Assembly: GCF_042186555.1 (NCBI RefSeq)
Contig: NC_133327.1
Coordinates: forward strand, 324,892,746-324,956,745
Direction of reading: 5' to 3'
Length of the DNA: 64,000 nucleotides
From: Aquarana catesbeiana
Lineage: Eukaryota; Chordata; Amphibia; Anura; Ranidae
Below the pieces are notes generated by a model. It was given only the letters and a program-made list of their open reading frames with translations, had not been told where the DNA came from and ran no database searches. A program made the position numbers and the translations under genes. This document shows positions 1 to 11,015 of this stretch, piece after piece (position 1 is the stretch's first letter; the number at the start of each line of letters is the position of its first letter).

Positions 1-231
1 TCTCTTAATACCTACGGGTTACAATCTGCTAATGTGCATAATATTGTCCAACATGGAATTAACTTTGAAATTGATATAAATATGACAGGTTTCGGATGTG
101 TACTTTACATAGCAAGGTTAATGTGTCTTGTTGGCTCCGCATACTGTCCAATATAGGGGTATCTGGAGTTAAAACGTTACTAATTAACTGATGGAAGTAA
201 ATATGTTTTTACTCTGGCTGTACTGTCATTA

Positions 232-1359
232 TTTCAGAAAGAGCACAGTGGCCTCCATAATCCTTAAATGGAAGACGTTTAGGATGAACAGAACCCTTCC
301 TAGAGCTGGCCGTCTGGCCAAACTGAGCTATCGGGGGAGAAAAGCGTTGGTGAGAGAGGTAAAGAAGAACCCAAAGATCACTGTGGCCGAGCTCCAGAGA
401 TGCAGTCAAGAGATGGGAGAAAGTTGTAGACAGTCAACCATCAATGTAGCCCTCCACCAGTCCGGGTTTTAGGGCAGAGTGGCCCGACGGAAGCCCCTCC
501 TCAGTGCAAGACACATGAAAGCTTGCATGGAGTTTGCTAAAAAACACCTGAAGGACTCCAAGATGGTGAGAAATAAGATTCTCTGGTCTGATGAGACCAA
601 GATAGAACTTTTTGGCCTAAATTCTAAGCGGTATATGTGGAGAAAACCAGGCACTGCTAATCACCTGTCCAATACAGTCCCAACAGTAAAGCATGGTGGT
701 GGCAGCATCATGCTGTGGGGGTGTTTTTCAGCTGCAGGGACAGGACGACTGGTTGCAATTGAGGGAAAGATGAATGCAGCCAAGTACAGGGATATCCTGG
801 ACGAAAACCTCCTCCAGAGTGCTCAGGACCTCAGACTGGGCCAAAGGTTTATCTTCCAACAAGACAATGACCCTAAGCACACAGCTAAAATAACGAAGGA
901 GTGGCTTCACAACAACTCCATGACTGTTCTTGAATGGCCCAGCCAGAGCCCTGACTTAAACCCAATTGAGCATCTCTGGAGAGACCTAAAAATGGCTGTC
1001 TACCAACGTTTACCATCCAACCTGACAGAACTGGAGAGGATCTGCAAGGAGAAATGGCAGAGGATCCCCAAATCCAGGTGTAAAAAACTTGTTGCATCTT
1101 TCCCAAAAAGACTCATGGCTGTATTAGTTCAAAAGTGTGCTTCTACTAAATACTGAGCAAAGGGTCTGAATACTTAGGACCATGTGATATTTTAGTTTTT
1201 CTTAATTAATAAATCTGCAAAAATGTCAACAATCCTTTTTTTCTGTTTTTTTCAATATGGGGTGCTGTGTGTACATTAATGAGGAAAAAAATGAACTTAA
1301 ATGATTTTAGCAAATGGCTGCAATATTTACAGGGGTCTGAATACTTTCCGTCCCCACTG
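232..1359 (+). mobile_element. Tc1/mariner element A, 5'-truncated
   Basis: The 3' terminal inverted repeat is present at about 1330-1359 and ends in GTCCCCACTG next to TA, the usual Tc1 target. No matching 5' repeat is visible. Transposase similarity begins abruptly near 236, so the 5' end and the N-terminal helix-turn-helix half are missing. The A/T-rich stretch 1160-1330 is the 3' untranslated part. The bases before 232 show nothing recognisable. Confidence 0.9.
239..1156 (+). pseudogene. Tc1-type DD34E transposase, truncated, with one in-frame stop
   Basis: This is a cut-and-paste transposase relic. The frame runs from a partial second DNA-binding domain (PRAGR linker region) through a catalytic domain. 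The catalytic residues are visible: Asp in WSDETK, Asp in QQDNDPKHT and Glu in SPDLNPIEHLW, with 34 residues between the last two. One TAG at 470-472 lies in the same frame as both flanking open stretches, just before GRVARRK, where relatives usually have Tyr, so a single base change explains it. About 40-50 N-terminal residues are absent. It ends with a normal stop at 1154-1156. It cannot encode a working transposase as it stands. Confidence 0.93.
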
Positions 1360-1397
1360 TATGTTAAATGGCTAACTGTAGGCTTTCTGTAATGTTC

Positions 1398-1849
1398 TAT
1401 CAGGGCTGAGCTCTCAGCCTTTTCTTCTCTGTGCTCAGGTTGCTCAGCTGTCAGTTAATTGCCAGTACTCATTGTTCCACAGTGGCTCACCTGTTGATCA
1501 TCTCCTGCTCGTCAGTCAAGCCCACAGCCAGCCCCTTCTGACTATTTAAACTGCCTGGTTCATTTCTTCAATGCCTTCGTCTTAGTCAAAATATCTAGAG
1601 ACTCTCTGCTGTGTTCCTGTTGAAGACTTACCTGGTGGACATCCCTTCTGGTTCCTGATCCTGTCTGCTGCCTCGGACTACGCTGATCTCTGGCTTCCTG
1701 ATTTCCTGGCTTGTTCTGACTACCCGATTTGGCTAACAAACTATTGCTATGTTTTGACTACATTTACCAGTTGTACCATTTTTACCATTTTATTAAAAGG
1801 GTAATTTTTACAGCATTGTCTGTCTCCGTCTGTTTCATGGTTCCTGACA
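1398..1849 (+). repeat. 5' LTR of the Gypsy element
   Basis: It aligns along its length with the downstream LTR at 3534-3960. It starts TATCAGGGC, where the related solo LTR starts TGTCAGGGC, so the first dinucleotide has mutated. It ends TTCCTGACA. The leader and an ATG at 1864 follow directly. Confidence 0.88.
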
Positions 1850-1863
1850 GTAGGCGAAGGCCA

Positions 1864-3269
1864 TGAATTCAGAAGATTCAGGCAATCCACCTAGTAGTAA
1901 TATTTTTTTTCAGGTTGAATGAGTAGGATCACCACATGGATCAGTTTGCCATAGCATTATAGAAGCTCCTGATTCACACTGTGTCAGGGCTGGGCTCAGC
2001 CCTTTCTTCTCTGGGCTAGCCGCTCAGCTGTTGGTTAATTGCCAGATCCTATCTCTCCACAGTGAATCACCTATTGATGATATCCTGCTCGTCAGTCCTG
2101 CTTACTTAAGCCATCCAGCCCAGATGATCTCTACCTTTGCCTGGTCAACATCACAGAGATTCTCTCCTGACTTGCTTGGCTGACGTTCCTTCTGGCTCCA
2201 GATCCTGCTTGCTGTTCCACTATGCTGATTCCTGGCTTCCTGAATTTCTGGCTTGTCTGACTATCCGTTCCAGTTACCGAACTTTGGCTATGTTTTGACT
2301 ACGTTTGTTTTATTTACTTTTATTATTAAACAAGTGTGATTTAACTGTACTTCTGTCTCGGTCTGATTCATGGTTTCTGACACACTGCTCACCTGGATCC
2401 TCCCACTGTGGCTGTTCCGGTACAACCTGTGTTGCAGGCCGTCCCTGCTGCTCCTCCAGTCTCTGTGCAGGCACTCGCCTTGAATATTATCTCTGTAAGA
2501 AGGTATGTCTGGTTCAGCTCCACTTCCCCAGCGATTGGGGGGCGATCCAGTTCAATGCAGAGGGTTTCTCAACCAGGTTGGGCTATACTTTGGGATGCTG
2601 CCCCAGGCATTCCTCACAGACAGAAGCAAAGTAGGCTTCATTATTTCTTCGCTTTCTGATAGAGCCTTGGCCTGGGCAAACCCTCTATGGGAAATTCAAA
2701 AACCAATTGTCCTGAGTTACCCAGAGTTTGTGGCTTCCTTTAAAAGGGTATTTGACATTCCTACATGCTCGACTTCTGCTACCAAAAGCCTCATGTCCAT
2801 CAAACAGAGTACGAGAACTGTTGCTGATTACGTCATTGGATTTAGTACTCTGGCAGCAGAGGTAGCTCGGAACAAGGAGGCCCTCGTGGGTGCTTTTTCT
2901 TGTGGTCTCTCAGATAACTTCAAAGATGAGATAGCAGCCCAAGACATACCTACAGATCTGGAGAAGTTGATCATGTTTGCCATTCTCATTAACTCCAGGC
3001 TCCGAGAGAGACCTTCATTTAAAGAGCGCTTGCGGAAGCCTCCTGTACGTTTGGCTACGAGCTTTGCAGTCCCACACTTGCCTCCCTCACTTCTAATGCC
3101 TCCTGGTACCGAGTCTGCCAGTGAAGTAGAACCCATGCAGTTGGGCTTCACGCGTCTCTCTGCGGGTGAGAGGGTCTTTAGGAGGAGGGAGAGATTGTGC
3201 CTTTATTGTGGCCAGGCAGGTCACTTCTTGAAGTCTTGTCCTACCCATCCGGGAAATGCTTGCACTTGA
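1864..3269 (+). pseudogene. Gypsy gag polyprotein, interrupted by a solo LTR and frameshifts
   Basis: Gag forms the retrotransposon capsid. The N-terminus starts at the ATG at 1864 and is broken at 1981 by an inserted LTR; coding similarity resumes at 2383. A one-base frameshift lies near 2500. After it, 2505-3269 is open and has the typical order: capsid-like region (GLYFGMLP, RALAWANPLWE, VADYVIGFSTLAAE), then one CCHC zinc knuckle, CLYCGQAGHFLKSC. The frame ends at 3269, where a further frameshift would be needed to enter protease. The domain order and the capsid motifs place it with sushi-class Ty3/Gypsy Gag. It is not functional as a single protein. Confidence 0.85.
1982..2382 (+). repeat. 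Solo LTR nested in gag
   Basis: It starts TGTCAGGGC and ends TTTCTGACA. CACTG precedes it at 1977-1981 and follows it at 2383-2387, a 5-bp target duplication. It is shorter (401 bp) and more diverged from the two outer LTRs than they are from each other. It therefore represents a later insertion of a related family that was reduced to a solo LTR by recombination. Confidence 0.9.
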
Positions 3270-3531
3270 GGTCCTGTAGGGGACAGACCTTGGGTGGCGT
3301 TGTTACATCCCCAGTTACCTTGAAGGATAAGCCTCTAGTTCCGGTTACCCTTTCGTGGACTGAGCCATCCATTGATACACAGGCTCTAATCGACTCTGGG
3401 GCTGCAGGCCTGTTCATAGACAATGCCTTTGTGTCTAAGCACTCGATTCCGCTGCAGCTTCATGCCACTCCACTTGCCTTTTTAGGCTATTGATGGGAGA
3501 ACTCTACAGCCTGCCCATGTGATTCATGAGA
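3270..3531 (+). pseudogene. Gypsy aspartic protease fragment
   Basis: The frame to 3493 contains ALIDSGAAGLFID, the DSG active-site motif of retroviral-type aspartic proteases, followed by a segment like the family's SVPLQ region. At 3491 the frame is lost by one base; similarity continues in the next frame to about 3531, where it stops at the junction with the LTR. In intact relatives protease is followed by reverse transcriptase; here none remains. Confidence 0.8.
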
Positions 3532-3533
3532 CT

Positions 3534-3960
3534 GCTTTTCGGTGCTCAGGTTTCTCAGCTGTCGGTTAATTTCCAGTACTCATCGTTCCAGAGTGGCTCA
3601 CCTGTTGATCATCTCCTGCTCATCAGTCAAGCCCACAGCCAGCCCCTTCTGGCTATTTAAACTGCCTGGTTCATTTCTTCAATGCCTCCGCCTTGGTCAA
3701 CATATCTAGAGACTCTCTGCTGTGTTCCTGTTGAAGACTTGCCTGGCTGACATCCCTTCTGGTTCCTGATCCTGTCTGCTGCCTTTGACTATGCTGATCT
3801 ATGGCTTCCTGTTTTTCTGGCTTGTTCTGACTACTGATTTGGCTACTGAACCCTTGCTATGTTTTTACTACATTTACCAGTTGTACCATTTTTACTATTT
3901 TTTAAAAAGGTGTAATTTTTACTGCATTCTCTGTCTCCGTCTGTTTCATCGTTCCTGACA
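3534..3960 (+). repeat. 3' LTR of the Gypsy element, 5' end deleted
   Basis: It matches 1420-1849 closely, including the shared TATTTAAACTGCCTGG promoter-like segment. The first roughly 25 bases are missing at the internal deletion junction. It ends TTCCTGACA, followed by the TGTTC target duplication. Confidence 0.88.
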
Positions 3961-3965
3961 TGTTC

Positions 3966-4734
3966 ATCTTGGACAGCAAAAGCTTTTTCCTGGCACTCCT
4001 CCCAATCTGATGGTAGATGCAGGGCTTTGACACCAACTGCTGCAAAAGTTACCTGTAAATCCCTATGAAATTTTGGGGTTCTTGGAAACTTCTTTTAGCA
4101 TCAAAGTGTTAGCTCTTAGGCTGCATTTACTGGGCTGGCCTGTCCTTGACAGACTAGCAATTACAATAGATAATTGATTTCAAATAACTTGGTAATCTTT
4201 ATAAACTCTTTTCCTCAACCCATAGGTATCCATAACTGTATTTCTGAGGGTCTTACAGAACTTTTAAAAGGTTGTAATCCTCCGACCATGACAAATGACG
4301 GTGACTGTGATTTCTGTCTGCAGTCCCATTCCTCTGCTATCTGCATGACTGCTATCTGCTATCTACATTCCTCTTCTATCTGCATGACTCCATTCCTCTG
4401 CCGACTCCAAGCAATGGAGAGGAACAGGGGAGGTAAGCTCCAGTGCACAGCCTGTGATTGACATCCACAGCTGTGCAAGTTTCTCTATGAGTCTATATAG
4501 AAGAGGGTGTGTCCATTCGCTTCACTCAGATTACACTCAGCTCCCTGCTCTATGCTGTGCAGGGTGTGACATCAGATCCTTCCCTCCTGCCTCTAGAAGC
4601 TAAGAAATACTGTACAAATTCTTTACTTTGAAACGCTGTATAAAAGACAGGGCTGCAGATAAACAGGTACAGCTTATATAGGATCTAATCTCTGTGTATC
4701 AGCCGAGGCTAATCATTTCACTAGGTATATTTAA
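3966..4734. other. No gene seen; short tandem duplications
   Basis: There is a small set of imperfect repeats around 4318-4400 built on CTATCTGCATGACT. Nothing else is recognisable. Confidence 0.5.
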
Positions 4735-5042
4735 GACTGCTTTCACCCTGAAAGCACCGGCCATTAGCGCTAAAGTGCCGTTCTTTAAAAAAGGGGTTAA
4801 AAACTCCCATTTTGCGGCGCTTTCATTCATTCCAATGAGCAGGGCGTTTTGGGAGTGCTAAATACGCTCCAAACCCACCCCATAAATGCTGCTTGCAGGA
4901 CTTTTCGGAACGTCTCGTAAGCGCACCGCCCAAGTGTGAAAAGTCACAATGGAATGAATAGGAGGCGATTTTCAGGCGCTTAGCAGAGGCTATTTCCCAC
5001 GCTAAAGTGCCTGAAAACTGCTCCAGTGTGAAAGGGGTCTAA
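4735..5042. mobile_element. MITE-like repeat with TTTCAC ends
   Basis: The left end (GCTTTCACCCTGAAAGC) and right end (CCAGTGTGAAAGGGGTC) are partly complementary. The inside is rich in GCGCT/AGCGC words. It fits a non-autonomous DNA transposon, but no coding sequence or clear target duplication was found. Confidence 0.5.
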
Positions 5043-7223
5043 GGGTTTACAACCACTTTAAAGCTCTTAGCATGATACCACAACATATGTCAATTGCTAA
5101 GAGAACACCAGACCTGAGATATCTGAGGTTCCACCTGCATACCCTCTAACAAGGTCCTAATTATTGGCACCTAATTTGGTGCACCTGATTTTAATCTCAA
5201 GCATTTGAAGTAGTGGTAAATATAGAGATGTATATATGTGGTGCAGGGTATACTCATGACAAAGGTACCCCAGATGTCATCCTAATCCTTTTGTATTACT
5301 AAATGCCGCACCAGCATCCTTTTTACCCCAACTAAACTTATCAAAAATACCATGACACAAAGGTTGGAGTAAAATTGGCCGTTTCGACCCCTTTATTAAA
5401 ACAATAACAAATTATGTAACCAAATACTACAAAAAAAACATAAAATTTAAGGTTGCCGATCCTTGGAGGCACCAAGTATCAAATTATCCACTTCGTATCT
5501 GCGTAACTACTTCCATAGTCCCCATCCGCACTGCACCGGCTCGGGGACGAACCACATTCTGCAGATACCACCATTGTAATTACCAGTTAATCCACCATAA
5601 CCGGCATTCCACCAGGAACTCTATACCTTAGATAGGTCCCTAATAATATAATCCCAGCAGGTTGTTTTAAAATGCCTTTAAAGACCCCAACCGCACTTAG
5701 CATGCAAAAAACAAAACAAAAAACAAACATAGGATGAACCAATCCAATGTAGGGTGGGCGGGCATGTTTCTCCTCCTCATGTCCTCCCCCGGATGTTCGG
5801 CTCCACTTCACATACCCAAATACTACCCTTACAGTCCCTCCGCCAAAATGGCTGCCCAATAGCCATAAAGCTAAGTTAACTGACCTAAAGATTTTAACCC
5901 TGACTTTCCTGGCTTACCCTGTGTTCCTTATCATGTAAGCCCTGGGCCCATTTTTTGTTGCTTCGGGCTATACTGAAGCCTGCAACATAGTAGGAAGGGT
6001 TTGTTAGCATCAGGCAATTTTGAGTTATTTGAGGACTTTAATGTCTAAATAGAGTAGTCTAGGTGCCTAGACCTGTTTGTCATGTATCTGGACCATTTGT
6101 TTTCCCAGTGTCCAGGAATAACAGTTTTTGTTGCTGTTATGAAAAAACACAGAAGATCTGTGCAGATACGGGTGCGTAACCCCGGGAGGATAGAGAGGAG
6201 GATAGAGAGCAATGTTGTTTGTGAGGAATAAGAGGTTTGTAGCCTGTGACTTGGTGATGGTATATTTCAAAGATTTGATCCCATAAATACACTTTTTGTG
6301 TTTAACCTGGTAAAATAACAAATAACCAATTTAATTTTGGTGGAGCAGTGCCCCTCTCTGTGAAAAAATGAACACATGCTTTTGAGGTGCCTATGCATCT
6401 AACAGTCATAGAAATAAGAGAATTGAAAGCACTCCTCCTCTTTAGTGCAAATGACCTGTCACTTGTAAGGATAATGACAGACTGCATGGGTATTTCACTG
6501 ATTTCTGATGATCTTTTAGCACATTTTGTAAATTATTGCGGGTGTTTGGTTTGGAAGATTAGCTAATTTGTATACTAATTTATTGACATAAATTTGCTCA
6601 ATTGAAATGAGGATCTCAGAACAGCTCTGTAATTGGATCTTATGTAAAGGTTTTTACATAGACCAGAGTTCTTCTTAAACATTGTAGCGTAAACAGCTGT
6701 ACGTGAAAGTGTCCCTTTTTTGTTTGATGCTCACTCTACAGCAATGTTCAACAACCATAAAAACCTAGAGAAATATCCTATATTCAGAATAGAGCCAAAA
6801 ACAGTACATGACATATCGATTTTTGATATAACATGATGCAAGAATGGGCAAAACAACTATTGTGGTTTAAAGAAACCAACTAAACACAGGCTGCTTTAAC
6901 AGTACACGTGAAGTGGCATATATAGGTGGTGTATTTTCAGATTTACATTGATGTAGAACCAGAGGAAACCACTAATTACTGTTCTGCTACTCTCCTACTG
7001 TTTTAAACTGAAATATGGTTCTCTTATTTCAAGCCAGTATACCACAACTTTATTCCCTGAATGACACTGCTCTTATTTTAACATTTTAAATTTAAGTCAC
7101 AAAGGAGAGTGATCATAAAACAGGAAGGAATCTTAAATGATAAAATATTTAAATCACATTTTAAACTAAAAAATAAGCGGTCCGCCGTTCTGCTATAGCC
7201 CCTTTGCAATATTGTAGGGTTTA
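5043..7223. other. No gene seen
   Basis: A/T-rich sequence with short open frames that look random. No splice-bounded exon, inverted repeat or transposon protein was recognised. Confidence 0.5.
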
Positions 7224-7828
7224 TTTAAAGCGGTAGTAAACTCATACAATTAACTTTCAGTTAAATCACTCATTGAAATCAAATGAAATGTCTGCTCTGT
7301 TTGCATGACTTCCTACCTGTGTTTTGTGTGCAATGACGTCACCAGCGCATGCTCTGTTAGTACCATTTTTCCGGCAAGCTCTTCATGCATGCTGGGGCAT
7401 TTCCTCTGCACCTGATCTTGCGATACTACTTCCTCATTCAGAAGATGAGCTTCAACCCCATGTGACTTGCTATGTCACAGGGGTTGTGGAGATGGCAAAC
7501 GGAGCACAGGATCGGCTGCTATTCTCTGAACAATGTTGCTATGGCAAAAAAAAATGAAAACGAGGCTTGGCTTGGGAACTACCGCGCACATGCGAGATTA
7601 TGCCCACGAAAAGCGAGTGAGGGTGGAAATTAACTACTCTATAGACACGGAAGACTGGAGTAACAATGGCGGCGGCTGCAAACAAGCAGGGGCTTTACAA
7701 AAACATTAAATATATCAAGTAAGAAGCATTATTTTTACCTTCTATGCAGTGTATCGATTATAAACAACTAAATGTCATTCATTATCTATAATTTGTGGTT
7801 CAATGATTGGAGTTTACTACTGCTTTAA
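7224..7828. mobile_element. MITE with TTTAAAGCGGTAGTAAACTC ends
   Basis: The left end at 7224-7243 is mirrored by GAGTTTACTACTGCTTTAA at 7810-7828. The 605-bp interior has no transposase. Its right end lies only 30 bases from the end of a malic enzyme exon, in the intron. Confidence 0.85.
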
Positions 7829-7858
7829 TGTGAAAGAATGTAATTTTGGCATTCTTAC

Positions 7859-7972
7859 CTTGACTATCAGCCCTTTAGAATCCACCATCCAGATTTTCCT
7901 AATTGCATCCTCTCTAGTTGTCCCTTCTTTCTCCATGGCCATAATTATTAAGTCTGCAATTCCCATGGCAGC
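7859..7972 (-). CDS. ME1: Malic enzyme exon (NADP-binding segment)
   Basis: Malic enzyme decarboxylates L-malate to pyruvate while reducing NADP. On the minus strand a TTTAAAG acceptor precedes 114 bases that encode 38 residues with no stop, followed by the donor GTAAGA. The peptide starts AAMGIADLIIMA, completing the GAGE-AA dinucleotide fold begun in the previous exon, and ends with KIWMVDSKGLIVK. The Ser-Lys in DSKGL is the pattern of NADP-dependent animal enzymes; the NAD-linked ME2 type has Lys-Tyr there. Phase is 0 at both ends and matches the upstream exon. AAMGIA and RKIWMV look ME3-like, while other exons look ME1-like, so the paralogue is not certain. Confidence 0.9.
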
Positions 7973-8369
7973 CTTTAAATGAAAAAAAAATGAATAACAT
8001 GTAATATATATTTTCAGCATTACCAAATTTTTAATAATATTGCTATTGTTATTACTACAATGCACATAAGTACTTGTAAAAATGCACCCAAAAACACATG
8101 TAAATGCAGATGCACACATTTTAACCTAGCCTTAGTGTATGGGTCACTATTTTTAGTGTTTGGGAGTTGTACTTAAATACAGAAAGTTTTTGTGATTCCC
8201 CATTGATTCGACATTATCAAACTTACCCCTTTCTGACGACTATACAGATATACTGTACGCGCTACCACGGAAGCTGGTAGCACACTGTACAATGCACTCC
8301 CAGCACAGAGACTGGGGTTTCATCAAGAGCCCCGGGTCCGGTACTAATGGAGAAAAAGATAGTGTGTGC

Positions 8370-8720
8370 CGATTCACACTGGAATGCATTGCAGGAAACC
8401 CGCATTTCATGCACATTTTCCACACTGCATTTTATACACACTGTGTCTGCGATCTGCAGCAGGTGTCAGCGTAAAGTTAATGACAACACGAATGCAGATA
8501 GCAAACACAGTACTTCTGTCTAAACCCGATCTCATAGTACCAAAATACCATGTGATCCATTTGCAGTGTATTTTTAAAAGTAGTGCATGCTCTACTTTTG
8601 CTGTGATGCAGTGTGATTTCAGCACATTCAAAAGAATGGGCTTTAAAATACACTACACTCAAAACGCACAGGATTTGTACAGGAATGCAAGCGCATTCCT
8701 GTGCAATTCCTGGGGTGAAC
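8370..8720 (-). repeat. Interspersed repeat related to 17023-17389
   Basis: Read on the minus strand this stretch shares long similarity with 17090-17300 on the plus strand, for example GCATGCACTACTTTT followed by a GG(T/A)ACTTTTGTACCATG-like word. It is an inverted, older copy of the same MITE family. The small frames inside are by-products. Confidence 0.65.
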
Positions 8721-8730
8721 TGGTTCTGTA

Positions 8731-9738
8731 TCGTCTTCTCCATGCTATAGGAGAAAATTGTAAAGAAAGAAATGTGTGTAAAGAAAAAAAAAAATATAAT
8801 AATAAAACATTAAAGATTAAATAGCTAGATCAGAGATTGATCTATGCCAGGGTTAGGATCAAAATTAGGGTCAAAGTCATGGACAGTGTCAAAGGACGGG
8901 GTCAGGGTCAGTGTATTTTAGGTAGGATTAAAAAATAAAAGTATTTTTTTTAATTAGTGTCAGTGTGGACATAGGACAAAAAGATGCTATATGCGCATTA
9001 TTGTTTCTAAGCCGTACTATGAGTGCAAACTATAAATGTTATGCAGATATGTGGTATCTCTGTGATCAGCTGGAACAGGAGAATTTATTTTGGGTTGTTC
9101 TTTGGTGGTAGGTTATGGTGATAGTAAGAAATACAGATAAAAAAAAATTGTTTGTAACTGTTTTGTGCCAGTTTTTCTTTGATAATAAATATAATCAGGA
9201 GATATCCATTACTATTTTTGACCAAACAAAAGCCCAATTTGTCCTAAACAAACGCAAGATATAATTCACCTGTATACACTAAGTAATTGTGATAATGTGT
9301 ACAGCCTTACTAATGCATGTCAAAGTTGCAAATCTGTGTTCAAGCGTTAGGATTTGTTTTCCCCTTTGTCATGAAGAAGTTAATCAGGAAAGTGTAACTC
9401 CAGTGTTCGGCTGGGTAAAGGTTACTGCAGATGGGTTGATTGGGGAATTCTTTTGACAATATCTTAAAGTGGTGCTAAAGGTTGTAATTTAAAAAAAAAA
9501 CAGCAAAAATAACAAATAATGTTATACTTACCTGCTCTGAGCAATGGTTTTGCAGAAAGCAGCACTGATCCTCTTCTTTTTGTGTACCCTGTCGGCGACC
9601 CTGGCTCCTCCCCCCTGCCGAGTGCCCCCAATAGCAAGCCTCTTGCTCTGTTTTAGTAAATCAACCCTGTTCTCTTTCACTGACAATTATTCTGTTTGTT
9701 ATATCCAAACATAAACATACTATGCAATTAGGTATCTA
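8731..9738. other. No gene seen; MITE end fragment
   Basis: Short AGGGTCA-type tandem words occur at about 8848-8915. A MITE-like end (TTAAAGTGGTGCTAAAGG) starts at 9464 and fades by about 9680 with no partner end. Confidence 0.45.
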
Positions 9739-10059
9739 CAGGTGCATCTTAGAAAAAATAAGAATATCATCTAAAAGTTCATTTATTTCACTAATTCAAT
9801 TCAAAAAGAAAAACTCATATATATTATATAGATGTGTTATACACAAAGTGATATATTTCAAGCATTTCTTTCTTTTATTTTGATGATTATGGCATACAGG
9901 TAGTGAAAGCCCACAGTTCAGTATCTCAGAAAATTTGAATATTACATGGGACCAATAAGAAAAGGATTTTTAATACAGAAATGTTGGCTTAGTGAAAAGT
10001 ATGTCCATGTACAGTATAGTATGCGCCTAATACTTGATTGGGGCTCCTTTTGCATGAAT

Positions 10060-10480
10060 TACTGCATCAATGCAGCGTAGCATGGAGGCGATCAGCCTGT
10101 GGCACTGCTGAGATTTTATGTTATGCTTTGATAGCGGCCTTCAGTTTGTCTGCATTGTTGGGTCTGGTGTCCCTCATCTTCCTCTTGACAATACCCCACA
10201 GATTCTCTATGGGGTTTAGGTCAGGCGAGTTTGCTGGCCAATCAAGCACAGTGATACCTTGATCATTAAACCAGGTATTGGTAGTTTTGGCCTTGTGGGC
10301 AGGTACCTGCTGGAAAATGAAATCAGCATCTCCATAAAACTGGTCAGCAGAGGGGAGCTCTAGAATTTCCTAGTAGAGTGCTGTGCTGACTTTAGACTTT
10401 ATAAAACACAGTGGACCAACACCAACAGATGACATGGCCCACCAAATCATCACTGACTGTGGAAACTTCACACTGGACCT
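10060..10480 (-). pseudogene. Left-arm Tc1 transposase C-terminal half (degenerate)
   Basis: This is the minus-strand mirror copy of the transposase half at 10548-11015. It contains SVMIWWAMSS, a stop at 10367-10369 after STALY, then FIFQQ followed by Val-Pro where the catalytic Asp should be, and later DLNPIENLWG with the Glu intact. Further stops occur towards the C-terminus. The catalytic Asp is lost through a small deletion, so this half is dead and older or less constrained than its partner. Confidence 0.8.
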
Positions 10481-10547
10481 CATGCAACTTGGATTCTGTA
10501 CCTCTCCACCCTTCCTCCAGACTCTGGGACCTTGATTTCCAAATGAA

Positions 10548-11015
10548 ATGCAACATTTTCCACAGTCTGTGATGATTTGGGGAGCCATGTCATCTGCTGG
10601 TGTTAGTCCACTTTGTTTTATCAAGTCCAAAGTCAGCGCAGCCCTCTACCAGGAAATTCTAGAGCACTTCATGGTTCCCTCTTCTGTCCAGCTTTATGGA
10701 GATGCTGATTTCATTTTCCAGCAGGACTTAGCAACTGCCCACACTACCAAAAGTACCGATACCTGGTTTAATGATCATGAGATCACTGTGCTTGATTGGC
10801 CAGAAAACTCACCTGACCTAAATCCCATAGAGAATCTGTGGGGTATTGTCAAGAGGAAGATGAGAGACACCAGACCCAACAATGCAGATGAGCTGAAGGC
10901 TATCAAAGCAACCTGGGCTTCCATAACACCTCAGCAATGCTGCGGGCTGATTGCCTCCATGCCATGCCACACGGATGCAGTAATTCATGCAAAAGGAGCC
11001 CCGACCAAGTGTTGA
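10548..11015 (+). pseudogene. Right-arm Tc1 transposase C-terminal half (open)
   Basis: This open frame covers the second half of a DD34E transposase. It holds SVMIWGAMSSAG, then the second catalytic Asp in FIFQQDLATAHTTK and the catalytic Glu in SPDLNPIENLWG, 34 residues apart, and finishes with the family-typical GAPTKC. The first catalytic Asp and the whole DNA-binding region are missing because the palindrome axis lies just upstream. It could be expressed only as a fragment and has no predicted activity. Confidence 0.85.

Larger units (their letters stand above)
1398..3960 (+). mobile_element. Ty3/Gypsy LTR retrotransposon, internally deleted
   Basis: The element has an upstream LTR (1398-1849), a gag start, most of gag, part of the protease and a downstream LTR (about 3534-3960). 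It is flanked by the 5-bp duplication TGTTC at 1393-1397 and 3961-3965. Reverse transcriptase, RNase H and integrase are missing: protease sequence runs straight into the downstream LTR, whose first bases are also gone. Gag resembles the sushi-ichi/Mart lineage, the source of vertebrate PEG10/RTL genes. A separate solo LTR sits inside gag. Confidence 0.9.

Noticed and set aside
225..240. TTATTTCAG just before the Tc1 relic looks like a splice acceptor
   Set aside because: Transposase similarity starts at random within the family sequence, so this is a truncation point and not an exon.
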